From an uncultured Collinsella sp. (lineage in GTDB: Bacteria > Actinomycetota > Coriobacteriia > Coriobacteriales > Coriobacteriaceae): a DNA stretch of 18,095 nt. The stretch's first letter is position 1; every line of letters starts with the position of its first letter. Location of the stretch: assembly GCA_900544645.1 (NCBI GenBank), contig UQWG01000038.1, positions 1 through 18,095 of the forward strand. The letters run 5' to 3'. The notes beneath the pieces are model-generated. The model did not search any database and had not been told where the DNA came from. It saw only the letters and a list, made by a program, of their open reading frames with translations. Positions 6,895 to 13,534 of the stretch are shown here, piece by piece. The position numbers and the translations under genes were made by a program.

Positions 6895-6918
6895 AGCGCC
6901 TATGCGAAAGGGGAACAG

Positions 6919-8103
6919 ATGATCAACGAAACTATGTATGCTCGCGGTGCGGAAAGCTCCATCATCCGTGAGATTTTTAGCTATGGCCTTGAGCGCAAGG
7001 CGCAGATCGGTGCGGAAAACGTATTCGATTTTTCGCTGGGCAATCCGAGCGTTCCGGCACCCGCTGCTGTGGCGGAGTCCATTAAGAAGGCCCTGGAGCT
7101 GCCGAGCGACCAGCTGCACGGCTACACGCCCGCACCGGGCCTGCCGCAATGTCGTGCCGCTGTGGCCGAATCGCTCAACCGCCGCTTTGGCACGAGCTAT
7201 GAGGGCAAAGACGTCTTTATGACGGTGGGTGCCGCGGCTTCGCTCACCTGCGCGCTCAACGCCGTTACGAATCCGGGCGACGAGGTTATTGTTATCGCCC
7301 CGTACTTTCCGGAGTATCGCGTTTGGATTGAGAAGGCCGGCTGCACGTGTGTCGAGGCGCTTGCCAACGAGGACACATTCCAGCTGAGCGTGGATAACGT
7401 ATTCAAGGCGATCACCGACAAGACGGCAGCCGTCATTATCGACTCGCCCAACAACCCGACCGGTGCCGTATATACGCGCGACACGCTGACGCGACTGGCC
7501 AATGTTCTGCGCGAGGCCAACGCTCAGCGCGATCCCGAGAATCCGATTATGCTCATCTCGGATGAGCCGTACCGCGAGATCGTGTACGGTGCCGAGGTGC
7601 CTTGGGTGCCCTCGATCTACGAGCACACCATCGTGTGCTACTCGTATTCCAAGTCGCTGTCGCTGCCGGGTGAGCGCGTGGGGTGGATCTTGGTTCCCAA
7701 CACCAATCCGCAGGCTGCCCGTCTGATGCCGGCCGTTGCCGGTGCCGCCCGTACGCTGGGCTTCGTGTGCGCGCCGGCGCTCTTTCAGCGCGTAATTATC
7801 GACTGCATCGATGAGCCGAGTGACGTTGAGGCCTATGCACGCAACCGCACCGCGCTTACCGACGCACTAGCGGAGTATGGCTACACCTATGTTGAGCCGG
7901 ATGGCGCGTTCTACCTATGGGTGAAAGCATTGGAGCCCGATGCGAATGCGTTTTGCGAGCGCGCAAAGAAGTATGAGTTGCTTGCGGCTCCCTCGGACAG
8001 CTTTGGTATGCCGGGTTGGTTCCGCCTGGGCTATTGCGTGAGCTACGAAACGATTGTCAATTCGCTACCCGCTTGGAAACAGTTGGCGGACGAGTATCGT
8101 TAA
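6919..8103 (+). CDS. Class I/II pyridoxal-phosphate aminotransferase
   Basis: A 394-residue fold-type I PLP enzyme that moves amino groups between an amino acid and a 2-oxo acid. The Schiff-base lysine is Lys245 in SYSKSLSLPGERVGW. The PLP-contacting motifs are NNPTGA (178-183) and SDEPY (Asp215, Tyr218). The substrate-carboxylate arginine is probably in WFRLGY near the C-terminus. The N-terminal GNPS and YTPAPGLPQCRAAVAE segments are also typical. The frame is open from 6820, but that part lies inside the palindromic repeat. AAAGGGG with short spacing fixes the start at 6919. Substrate specificity cannot be read (aspartate, aromatic or alanine type are all possible). The gene looks monocistronic, or loosely paired with the PHP gene 165 bp downstream. 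Confidence 0.93.
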   Translation: MINETMYARGAESSIIREIFSYGLERKAQIGAENVFDFSLGNPSVPAPAAVAESIKKALELPSDQLHGYTPAPGLPQCRAAVAESLNRRFGTSYEGKDVFMTVGAAASLTCALNAVTNPGDEVIVIAPYFPEYRVWIEKAGCTCVEALANEDTFQLSVDNVFKAITDKTAAVIIDSPNNPTGAVYTRDTLTRLANVLREANAQRDPENPIMLISDEPYREIVYGAEVPWVPSIYEHTIVCYSYSKSLSLPGERVGWILVPNTNPQAARLMPAVAGAARTLGFVCAPALFQRVIIDCIDEPSDVEAYARNRTALTDALAEYGYTYVEPDGAFYLWVKALEPDANAFCERAKKYELLAAPSDSFGMPGWFRLGYCVSYETIVNSLPAWKQLADEYR

Positions 8104-8137
8104 AAGTAAAGCGCTCTGCCTACAATGTTTTACGTGA

Positions 8138-8168
8138 AACGGGGTTTGGTGTTAAGCCGGACCCCGTT
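8138..8168. other. Hairpin after the aminotransferase gene
   Basis: AACGGGGT and ACCCCGTT form a perfect 8-bp stem, with a possible small inner GG/CC pairing, 35 bases past the stop codon. There is no T run, so it would be an atypical terminator or a 3'-stabilising structure. Confidence 0.45.
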
Positions 8169-8201
8169 GTCATGGACGTTGTGTCTTTGGGATGGAGTGG
8201 T

Positions 8202-8231
8202 TTTACGACTATCGAAGGCTATGCGTACAAT
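8202..8231 (+). promoter_or_regulatory. Candidate promoter of the PHP phosphoesterase gene
   Basis: TTTACG (8202-8207) and TACAAT (8226-8231) are separated by 18 bp, and the start codon is 37 bases further on. The -10 is good and the -35 matches the sigma70 consensus at four of six positions. Confidence 0.5.
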
Positions 8232-8268
8232 GAATATAAGCGACGGCCGTGCCAGATAAGGAGACCTG

Positions 8269-9090
8269 ATGCCCTACCTGCTTTCTTGTGACATTCATAC
8301 CCATACGATGTTCTCTGCGCATGCATATTCGACCATTGAGGAGAATGTGTACTGGGCGGCAGAGCGTGGTCTGCAGGTGCTCGGATCTGCCGACCATTTG
8401 AGCTCTATGGTTACGGCTTGCCCCAATGACCTGCGCAGTTACCAGTTCTTTATCAACCAGGATATCTGGCCGCGCATTTGGAGCGGCGTGCTGGTGCTGC
8501 GTGGTGCCGAGGCCGATATCGTTTCGCTGGACGGAAGCCTGTTTGGCGAGGACACTCCTGTCACGCTCGATATTGCCGGCGATTCGTACAGCCGTCAGCA
8601 TTCGCTGTTCGATTTGGTTACGCGTAATTTGGATTATTTGGTTGCGAGCGTGCATAATCCGCAGATTGCTGAGGGCGCGACGCTGGCCCAGACGACCGAG
8701 ATGTATATCAATGCCCTGGAGCACCCCAAGGTGTTCATGCTGGGTCACACGGGGCGTTCGGGCGTGCCGTTCGATATCGACGAGGTGCTGTTGGCAGCTA
8801 AGGCCAAGCACAAGATTATCGAGATCAACAACCATAGTCTTGAACACGGTGTCGACACTGAGCATTGGGCCGTATGCCGCAAGATTGCCGAGCGCTGCGC
8901 CGAGCTGGGCGTGGGCATTGGCGTGTCGACCGATGCCCACATTGGCATGGCCATTGGCAAGCTCGATCACGCGCGCAAGATGCTCGACGAGATTCACTTC
9001 CCACTGGATTTGATCGTGACGCGCGACCGCGAGACGCTGCTGTGCGAGATGGCGGCAGCCGGCGTGTGCGATCTGCGCAATGGGATGTAG
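8269..9090 (+). CDS. PHP-domain phosphoesterase (YcdX-like)
   Basis: A 273-residue PHP-family metal-dependent phosphoesterase of the YcdX type, a small alpha/beta barrel that usually binds three metal ions. The candidate metal ligands are visible in order: Asp8-Ile-His10-Thr-His12, His18 in FSAH, ADH near residue 43, Glu81 region (RGAEADI), His129 in SVHN, His160 in GHTG, and Asp222-Ala-His224 in STDAH. YcdX-type proteins act on phosphate esters, but the natural substrate is usually unknown. Some relatives are histidinol phosphatases, so that is an alternative role. AAGGAG five bases before the ATG supports the start. It appears to be its own transcription unit, ending at the terminator at 9111-9145. 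Confidence 0.9.
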   Translation: MPYLLSCDIHTHTMFSAHAYSTIEENVYWAAERGLQVLGSADHLSSMVTACPNDLRSYQFFINQDIWPRIWSGVLVLRGAEADIVSLDGSLFGEDTPVTLDIAGDSYSRQHSLFDLVTRNLDYLVASVHNPQIAEGATLAQTTEMYINALEHPKVFMLGHTGRSGVPFDIDEVLLAAKAKHKIIEINNHSLEHGVDTEHWAVCRKIAERCAELGVGIGVSTDAHIGMAIGKLDHARKMLDEIHFPLDLIVTRDRETLLCEMAAAGVCDLRNGM

Positions 9091-9110
9091 CGGAGTTTAT
9101 AAACCAAGCG

Positions 9111-9145
9111 AAGGGGGCGGCCCAGGCGGGTCGCCCCCTTTCTTG
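9111..9145 (+). terminator. Terminator after the PHP gene
   Basis: AAGGGGGCG at 9111-9119 pairs with CGCCCCCTT at 9132-9140 and continues into TTTCTTG. It separates the PHP gene from the convergent methyltransferase gene. The opposite strand lacks a good T run. Confidence 0.8.
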
Positions 9146-9168
9146 TCCCAAAAATCTACTGAGGTTGG

Positions 9169-10617
9169 TTAGCGGCGTTCGAGGACCGCTACGGTTTCGG
9201 TGTGGTCGGTGTGAGGGAACATGTCGACTGGCGTGATCTTGAGCAGGCGATAGCCTCCGTCGAGGAGCTGGTGCAGGTCGCGCTCTTGGGTCACGGGGTT
9301 GCAGCTGATATAGGTGATGCGGCGCGGCTTAAGTGCGCAGGCAGCTTCGAGGAACTCGGGCGTGGAGCCGGCGCGCGGCGGGTCGATGGAAAGAACGTCG
9401 ACGCGTTCGTTGTCGTCGGCGGCATCCAGGATGTAGTCGGTGGCGTCGTCGGCCATAAACCAAGCGCTGCGGGTGAGGCCGTTGAGCTCGGCATTGCGAC
9501 GTGCGTCGGCAATGCCCGCCGGGTTGCGCTCAACGCCGAGCAGCATAATGCCGATACCCTTGTTCTGGGCATCTTTAGCTGCGCAAAGACCGATGGTACC
9601 GCTGCCACAGTAGGCATCCATGAGCACATCGCCCTGGTGCAAATCCATGCCGTCGATAGCGAGCTGATAGAGCAGCTCGGTCTGTTGCGGGTTGGTCTGA
9701 TAAAACGCGGTGGGGGAGATGTCGAATTCGCAGCCGAGCAGCTGGTCGCGCATGCATTCGGCGCCATACACGATGCGGGTTTCCTCGCCGAGGATGGCGT
9801 TGCCGGGGCGTCCGTTGATGTTTTGGGCGACGGTGACGATGCGCGGATCGAGTGCGGCGACAGCCTCAAAGAACTCCTGTGCATGCGGCAAGTCGCGCTG
9901 AGCGGTCACGAGCGTGACCATGACCTGGTCGGTACGCCAACCGCAGCGGACGACGGCATAGCGAAGCAAACCAAGATGCTTGTCCTCATTAAAGGCGGGA
10001 ATATGCAGCCGCTCAGCTTCGCGTGCGATGCCGTTGAGAATCTGACGGGCGCCCGGTGCCTCGACGGGGCATTCGGGTACGGCAACGATCTTGTGCGTGC
10101 CGCGCTCAAAGAAACCGCAACGGACAGCGCCCTCCTTACCGGGAGCAAAGGGAGTGGCAGCCTTATGACGAAAGCCACGCGGTGCAGGATATTTACCCGG
10201 GTCGCTCAGGGTGACGCCCATACCGCGAATGGGGTCGACGCTAATACCCTCGCGCTCACAGAGCTCAGCAAACAGCTCCTCCATAGCAGCCTGCTTGGCC
10301 GCCAACTGCTTCTTATAAGGACGATTGAGCGCCGTGCACCCACCGCAAGCTTTCATGATCGAACAAGGAGACTTGGGATCAACGGCCTTACGCGCAGACG
10401 GAACCGGATTCTTATACGGGCGCTTGGAGCGATTCTGAGATGCCTTATCCTCGTTCCGACGAGAGCCGGGACGCTTGGCCTTAGCCTTGCCCTTGGCCGA
10501 CTTACCCTTCGCGTCCTGAGACGACTTGGATTTCTTAGAAGATTTTTTCTCCTCTGACCCCTCAGCCGCCTCGATCAAAGCACGACGAGCCTTACGCTCC
10601 GCACGAGATTCTGCCAT
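9169..10617 (-). CDS. 23S rRNA (uracil-5-)-methyltransferase, RlmD/RlmCD type
   Basis: A 482-residue SAM-dependent enzyme of the TrmA/RlmC/RlmD family, which makes 5-methyluridine in RNA. The iron-sulfur cysteines are Cys85, Cys91, Cys94 (C-x5-C-x2-C) and Cys183 in VPECPVE, a set typical of the RlmC/RlmD branch. SAM motif I is DAYCGSGTIGL, SIDPPRAG follows, and the catalytic cysteine is Cys439 in ISCNP. The C-terminal MFPHTDHTETVAVL matches the family. The first ~80 residues replace the usual N-terminal TRAM domain with a very lysine-rich, probably disordered tail, likely for RNA or ribosome contact (inference). TGGGG ahead of ATG 10617 is an acceptable ribosome site. A -10 TACAAT lies about 40 bases upstream. 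The exact target uridine (747 or 1939 by E. coli numbering) cannot be read. Confidence 0.92.
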   Translation of the reverse strand: MAESRAERKARRALIEAAEGSEEKKSSKKSKSSQDAKGKSAKGKAKAKRPGSRRNEDKASQNRSKRPYKNPVPSARKAVDPKSPCSIMKACGGCTALNRPYKKQLAAKQAAMEELFAELCEREGISVDPIRGMGVTLSDPGKYPAPRGFRHKAATPFAPGKEGAVRCGFFERGTHKIVAVPECPVEAPGARQILNGIAREAERLHIPAFNEDKHLGLLRYAVVRCGWRTDQVMVTLVTAQRDLPHAQEFFEAVAALDPRIVTVAQNINGRPGNAILGEETRIVYGAECMRDQLLGCEFDISPTAFYQTNPQQTELLYQLAIDGMDLHQGDVLMDAYCGSGTIGLCAAKDAQNKGIGIMLLGVERNPAGIADARRNAELNGLTRSAWFMADDATDYILDAADDNERVDVLSIDPPRAGSTPEFLEAACALKPRRITYISCNPVTQERDLHQLLDGGYRLLKITPVDMFPHTDHTETVAVLERR

Positions 10618-10656
10618 GAATTAACCCCACTAATTTACAAATTGAAATCTGAAAGC

Positions 10657-10662
10657 ATTGTA
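10657..10662 (-). promoter_or_regulatory. Possible -10 box (TACAAT) for the rRNA methyltransferase gene
   Basis: TACAAT on the minus strand, about 40 bases before the start codon at 10617. No good -35 was found at 16-18 bp. It is listed because the hexamer recurs ahead of other genes here. Confidence 0.35.
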
Positions 10663-10724
10663 CCGTGCCAAGCTAGCGGACGATATACAAGCGCCTATTT
10701 CATGTCAGTGATAAGTCCAACGAT

Positions 10725-10875
10725 GTTTGCCCGGCGTGGGCGGGGAGCGGCGCGTAATTAAGTTTATCGCGAGTTCCGCACGCAAAGGAAAGCACTTAAT
10801 GTGCTTTCCGTCTTGCGCAGGACTGTAGAGCAGGAAACTTAATTACGCGCCGCTCCCCGCCCACGCCGGGCAAAC
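10725..10875. repeat. 151-bp palindromic element with perfect 41-bp arms
   Basis: Positions 10725-10765 and 10835-10875 are exact inverted copies (41 bp). They begin with GTTTGCCCGGCGTGG and contain a GC-rich block followed by CGCGTAATTAAGTTT. The 69-base centre folds further: CGCAA (10781-10785) pairs with TTGCG (10813-10817), and GGAAAGCAC (10787-10795) with GTGCTTTCC (10801-10809) around a TTAAT loop. The whole element is therefore one long cruciform or hairpin. It has no coding frame and lies between two divergent transcription units. It fills most of the 349-bp gene-free stretch 10618-10966; the rest is promoter and operator DNA. It is probably a MITE-like or REP-type interspersed repeat. 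Confidence 0.88.
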
Positions 10876-10881
10876 CCTCCC

Positions 10882-10910
10882 TTGTACTCCATCTCACTAA
10901 AGTGTATGAT
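10882..10910 (+). promoter_or_regulatory. Promoter of the amino-acid ABC importer operon
   Basis: TTGTAC (10882-10887) and TATGAT (10905-10910) are separated by exactly 17 bp. This is the best sigma70-like promoter in the window. It starts six bases after the 151-bp palindrome ends, and the start codon is 56 bases past the -10. Confidence 0.7.
10895..10904. promoter_or_regulatory. Operator-like palindrome in the promoter spacer
   Basis: CACT-AA-AGTG lies between the -35 and -10 boxes. Its half-sites recur in the larger palindrome at 10929-10948. Binding here would block RNA polymerase, so repressor control of the importer is likely (inference). Confidence 0.5.
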
Positions 10911-10928
10911 TCTGGACGTTACACGACT

Positions 10929-10948
10929 CACTTTACTTAACTAAAGTG
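10929..10948. promoter_or_regulatory. 20-bp operator-like palindrome downstream of the -10
   Basis: CACTTTACTTAACTAAAGTG is palindromic except for one mismatched pair flanking the TTAA centre. It sits at about +12 to +31 relative to the predicted start of transcription, a classic repressor position. It shares the CACT...AGTG half-site with 10895-10904. The regulator family cannot be read from the site. Confidence 0.6.
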
Positions 10949-10966
10949 CCATCAAGGGGGAATACC

Positions 10967-11827
10967 ATGAATACCGATATGTCTCGTCGTCAGTTTGTTG
11001 GTCTAGCCGGCTCGCTCGCCACGGTGCTTGGCCTTGGTCTTGTCGGTTGCGGCGGTGGCGCCGGCAAGGGCTCCGCTGCTGGCTCTGCCGCGGCCAAGGA
11101 TGTGAAGGGTGCTGCGGAGTCCAAGAAGCTCGTGGTGGGCTTTGATAAGTCCTATCCTCCGTACGGCTTTGTGGGCGACGATGGCGAGTACACGGGCTTT
11201 GACCTTGACCTTGCCAAGGCTGTTGCCGATAAGCAGGGCTGGGATGTCGATTACGAGGCCATCGATTGGGATGCCAAGGACACGCTGCTTAACTCGGGCG
11301 CCATCAACTGCATCTGGAATGGCTTTACCATGGAGGGCCGTGAGGACGACTACACGTTCTCCGAGCCGTACATGCTCAACGAGCAGGTGCTGGTGGTAAA
11401 GAAGGATGCAGGCATCAAGAGCTGGGACGATCTTGCCGGCAAGACCGTGATTACCCAGACCGATTCCGCTGCGCAGGATGTGCTTGAGGGTGACCAGAAG
11501 GATCTGGCGGCGACGTTTGCCACGCTCGACACCATCGGTGAGTACAACACGGCGTTTATGCAGCTCGAGAGCGGCGCGGTCGATGCCGTGGCTTGCGACC
11601 TTTCGATTGCCCAGTATCAGCTTGCCGCCAAGCCCGATGCTTATACGCAGCTTGATGAGCCGCTGTCCAGCGAGCACTACGCCGTCGGCTTTAAGAAGGG
11701 CGACACCAAGTCGGCCGACGCCGTGACCGAGTCGCTCAAGGCACTCTACGATTACGGTACGGTTAAGGATCTCTGCGACAAGTATTCAAGCTATGGTCTA
11801 TCTTTCGATAATTGGGTGCTCAAGTAA
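10967..11827 (+). CDS. Polar amino-acid ABC transporter substrate-binding lipoprotein
   Basis: A 286-residue extracellular solute-binding protein, family 3, that captures an amino acid and delivers it to the permease. It begins with a twin-arginine-like motif SRRQFVG (6-12), a hydrophobic stretch and the lipobox LVGC, with Cys28 as the lipidated residue. It would therefore be a Tat-exported lipoprotein. A Gly/Ser/Ala linker follows. The mature domain opens with KKLVVGFDKSYPPYGF and shows YTGFDLDLAKAVA, typical of GlnH/FliY-like proteins, and FTMEGREDDYTFSEPY. The ligand cannot be assigned (glutamine, cystine or another polar amino acid). AAGGGGG before ATG 10967 fixes the start over the upstream in-frame GTG at 10946. 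Its stop overlaps the permease start (TAATG). Confidence 0.93.
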   Translation: MNTDMSRRQFVGLAGSLATVLGLGLVGCGGGAGKGSAAGSAAAKDVKGAAESKKLVVGFDKSYPPYGFVGDDGEYTGFDLDLAKAVADKQGWDVDYEAIDWDAKDTLLNSGAINCIWNGFTMEGREDDYTFSEPYMLNEQVLVVKKDAGIKSWDDLAGKTVITQTDSAAQDVLEGDQKDLAATFATLDTIGEYNTAFMQLESGAVDAVACDLSIAQYQLAAKPDAYTQLDEPLSSEHYAVGFKKGDTKSADAVTESLKALYDYGTVKDLCDKYSSYGLSFDNWVLK

Positions 11828-12480
11828 TGTCTATTCAGGTCATGATGCAGATGCTTGGCCAGGGATTCTTGGTCAGTTTGCAGTTGTTTGTGCTGACACT
11901 GCTGGGGTCGATTCCGCTGGGAATCCCCGTGGCGTTTATGCGCATGAGCAAAATCGCGCCGCTTCGCTGGATTGCGCGCATCTACATTTCGGTCATGCGC
12001 GGTACGCCGCTCATGCTGCAGATGTTTGCCATCTACTTTGCCCCGTACTACGTGTTTGGCATTTCGCTCACGCCCGATTCCAAGTGGACGGCGTGCGTCG
12101 TGGCGTTCATCATCAACTACGCCGGTTACTTTGCCGAGATCTATCGCTCGGGCTTGCAGTCCATTCCGCGCGGTCAATACGAGGCTGCCGAGGTGCTGGG
12201 CTATTCGCGCGTGCAGACGTTTCTGTATATCGTGATGCCGCAGGTCGCCAAGCGTATTCTGCCGGCGATGGGCAACGAGATCATCACGCTGGTCAAGGAC
12301 ACGTCGCTGGCGTTTGCCATTGGCGTGGGTGAGATGTTCTCGACGGCCAAGGCGCTGGTCGCCTCGCAGGTGAGCATGGTGCCGTTTGCGATCGCGGCGC
12401 TGATTTACTGGGTCTTTAATTTCGTCGTCGAGATGCTGCTGGGCGCCGCCGAGAAAAAATTGGATTACTACCATGATTAA
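11827..12480 (+). CDS. Polar amino-acid ABC transporter permease
   Basis: A 217-residue inner-membrane permease of the HisM/GlnP family. It forms the channel of the importer, probably as a homodimer because the operon encodes only one permease. Several hydrophobic segments are visible, starting with GFLVSLQLFVLTLLGSIPLGIPV. RGTPLMLQMF is the family signature near the second or third span. The cytoplasmic EAA loop that docks on the ATPase reads EAAEVLGYSRVQTFLYIVMPQ. The start at 11827 shares a base with the stop of the binding-protein gene, and its end overlaps the ATPase gene by 8 bp. Both overlaps suggest coupled translation. A TTG start 15 bases upstream is in frame but less likely. Confidence 0.93.
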   Translation: MSIQVMMQMLGQGFLVSLQLFVLTLLGSIPLGIPVAFMRMSKIAPLRWIARIYISVMRGTPLMLQMFAIYFAPYYVFGISLTPDSKWTACVVAFIINYAGYFAEIYRSGLQSIPRGQYEAAEVLGYSRVQTFLYIVMPQVAKRILPAMGNEIITLVKDTSLAFAIGVGEMFSTAKALVASQVSMVPFAIAALIYWVFNFVVEMLLGAAEKKLDYYHD

Positions 12481-13237
12481 TTCGGTAATGAATATATCGA
12501 ACGCGCGTAAGGCGTTTGGCGGCAATGAGGTGCTCAAGGATATCTCGCTTGAGGTGAAGCGTGGCGAGGTCGTGGCGATTATCGGGCCTTCGGGTGGCGG
12601 CAAGTCCACGCTGCTGCGGTGTGCCACGCTGCTCGAGACACTCGACGGAGGCTCGCTCTCGTTTGGCGACCTTGCCGTTGCGACGGATGCGGGTTCGGGC
12701 GCGGTCTATGCGAAGGGCGATGTGCCCAAGCAGGCGCGCTCGCGATTCGGCCTGGTGTTCCAAAATTACAACCTGTTCCCGCACTATACGGTGATGAAAA
12801 ACATCACCGATGCGCCGATTCGCGTGCTTAAGCGTCCGCGCGAGCAGGCGGAAGCCCGCGCTCACGAGCTGATTGCACAAATGGGGCTGACGGGCAACGA
12901 GAACAAGGTGCCGTGTGAGCTTTCGGGCGGTCAGCAACAGCGTGTGAGTATCGCCCGCGCCCTGGCGCTCGATCCGGAAATCTTATTCTTTGACGAGCCG
13001 ACCTCGGCGCTCGATCCCGAGCTAACGGCCGAGGTGCTGCGTGTCATTAAAGACCTGGCGGCGCAGAATATGACGATGGTGATCGTGACCCATGCGATGC
13101 AGTTTGCGCGCGATGTTGCCGATCGCGTGGTCTTTATGGACGGAGGCCGCATTGTCGAGGAGGGCCCGGCCGAGCAGGTTATCGATCATCCGCGTGAGCA
13201 ACGTACCCGTGAGTTCTTGAGTCGTATCGAGGGCTAA
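12473..13237 (+). CDS. Polar amino-acid ABC transporter ATP-binding protein
   Basis: A 254-residue ATPase that powers the importer. Walker A GPSGGGKS is at 38-45, Q-loop Gln97 in VFQNYNLFPH, signature LSGGQQQR at 150-157, Walker B ILFFDE at 170-175, D-loop SALD and H-loop His207 in VTHAM. Most relatives have VTHEM at that point, so the Ala is a mild variation. The insert between residues 66 and 90 (AVATDAGSGAVYAKGDVPKQAR) is the region that varies between GlnQ/HisP-type ATPases. The gene overlaps the permease by 8 bp and has no strong ribosome site of its own, so coupled translation is expected. An in-frame ATG at 12488 is an alternative start. A terminator closes the operon at 13259-13297. 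Confidence 0.95.
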   Translation: MINSVMNISNARKAFGGNEVLKDISLEVKRGEVVAIIGPSGGGKSTLLRCATLLETLDGGSLSFGDLAVATDAGSGAVYAKGDVPKQARSRFGLVFQNYNLFPHYTVMKNITDAPIRVLKRPREQAEARAHELIAQMGLTGNENKVPCELSGGQQQRVSIARALALDPEILFFDEPTSALDPELTAEVLRVIKDLAAQNMTMVIVTHAMQFARDVADRVVFMDGGRIVEEGPAEQVIDHPREQRTREFLSRIEG

Positions 13238-13258
13238 GCTCAGCTATGTATTGAGAAG

Positions 13259-13297
13259 AAGCCGCCGCGGGTCTTATGGACTGCGGCGGCTTTTATT
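13259..13297 (+). terminator. Terminator of the ABC importer operon
   Basis: AAGCCGCCGC at 13259-13268 pairs with GCGGCGGCTT at 13283-13292 and is followed by TTTTATTTG. It lies 21 bases past the ATPase stop and separates the operon from the EF-G-like gene's leader. Confidence 0.88.
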
Positions 13298-13326
13298 TGT
13301 ATCGATGGGGTTTAATAATCGCCTGG

Positions 13327-13332
13327 CATACT
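13327..13332 (+). promoter_or_regulatory. Possible -10 box (CATACT) for the EF-G-like leader
   Basis: CATACT is placed so that transcription would begin near 13339, exactly where the predicted RNA structure starts. There is no good -35. The call rests mainly on that coincidence. Confidence 0.25.
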
Positions 13333-13338
13333 TGCTCT

Positions 13339-13421
13339 GTCCTCTCGCCGCCTGTATTCATACGTGCGCCGAAAGGTATGCATGGACAGCCGCCCGTGAG
13401 GGTAGGGTGGTGGCATAGGAC
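13339..13421 (+). ncRNA. Candidate structured leader RNA (three-way junction)
   Basis: Three helices can be drawn by hand. P1 is GTCCT (13339-13343) plus GCCGCC (13347-13352) paired with GGTGGC (13409-13414) plus AGGAC (13417-13421), with a small internal loop. P2 is CTGT (13352-13355)/ACAG (13386-13389) continuing into CATAC (13359-13363)/GTATG (13376-13380), with a 12-base loop GTGCGCCGAAAG. P3 is a short GCCC/GGGT stem capped by a GTGA (GNRA-type) tetraloop at 13396-13399. The structure lies entirely inside the 237-bp gene-free stretch between the terminator and the EF-G-like gene. It resembles a riboswitch or ribosome-linked leader in architecture, but I could not match it to a known class. 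Confidence 0.45.
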
Positions 13422-13425
13422 ATTT

Positions 13426-13490
13426 GGAGGGTGAGTCGGCTCGGCTGCCGACCATGCTGCTCCCGGGACGGCACCGACCGCGAACTCTCC
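13426..13490 (+). promoter_or_regulatory. Second leader hairpin with an alternative fold
   Basis: GTCGG (13435-13439) pairs with CCGAC (13474-13478) and TGCCG (13446-13450) with CGGCA (13469-13473), a stacked 10-bp helix with a 5' bulge. GGAG/CTCC at the outer ends adds to it. A competing smaller hairpin uses GTCGGC (13435-13440) with GCCGAC (13447-13452). Mutually exclusive folds just upstream of the ribosome site would suit translation control (inference); GC-rich DNA can give such pairings by chance. Confidence 0.35.
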
Positions 13491-13534
13491 CCGTTGGCGT
13501 CGCGCAACGCGCGCGGCCCTGCAAGGAGGTCATC

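Noticed and set aside
6820..6918. An extra 33 codons at the start of the aminotransferase frame
   Set aside because: They lie within the palindromic repeat and the likely promoter. The good ribosome site is at 6908-6914, before ATG 6919.
9202..10557. A 451-codon plus-strand open frame opposite the rRNA methyltransferase gene
   Set aside because: The minus-strand protein carries the iron-sulfur cysteines, SAM motif and catalytic cysteine of a known family. The plus-strand frame is its shadow.
10725..10875. The 151-bp palindrome as a CRISPR repeat or an insertion sequence
   Set aside because: There is only one inverted pair with no repeat-spacer array, and no transposase-length open frame between the arms.
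13424..13534. A TTG start and 37 extra codons on the EF-G-like protein, or a small cysteine-containing leader peptide
   Set aside because: The family's proteins begin close to residue MGAPKTG, and AAGGAGG precedes ATG 13535. The leader-peptide reading (GTG at 13431) has no conserved support here.
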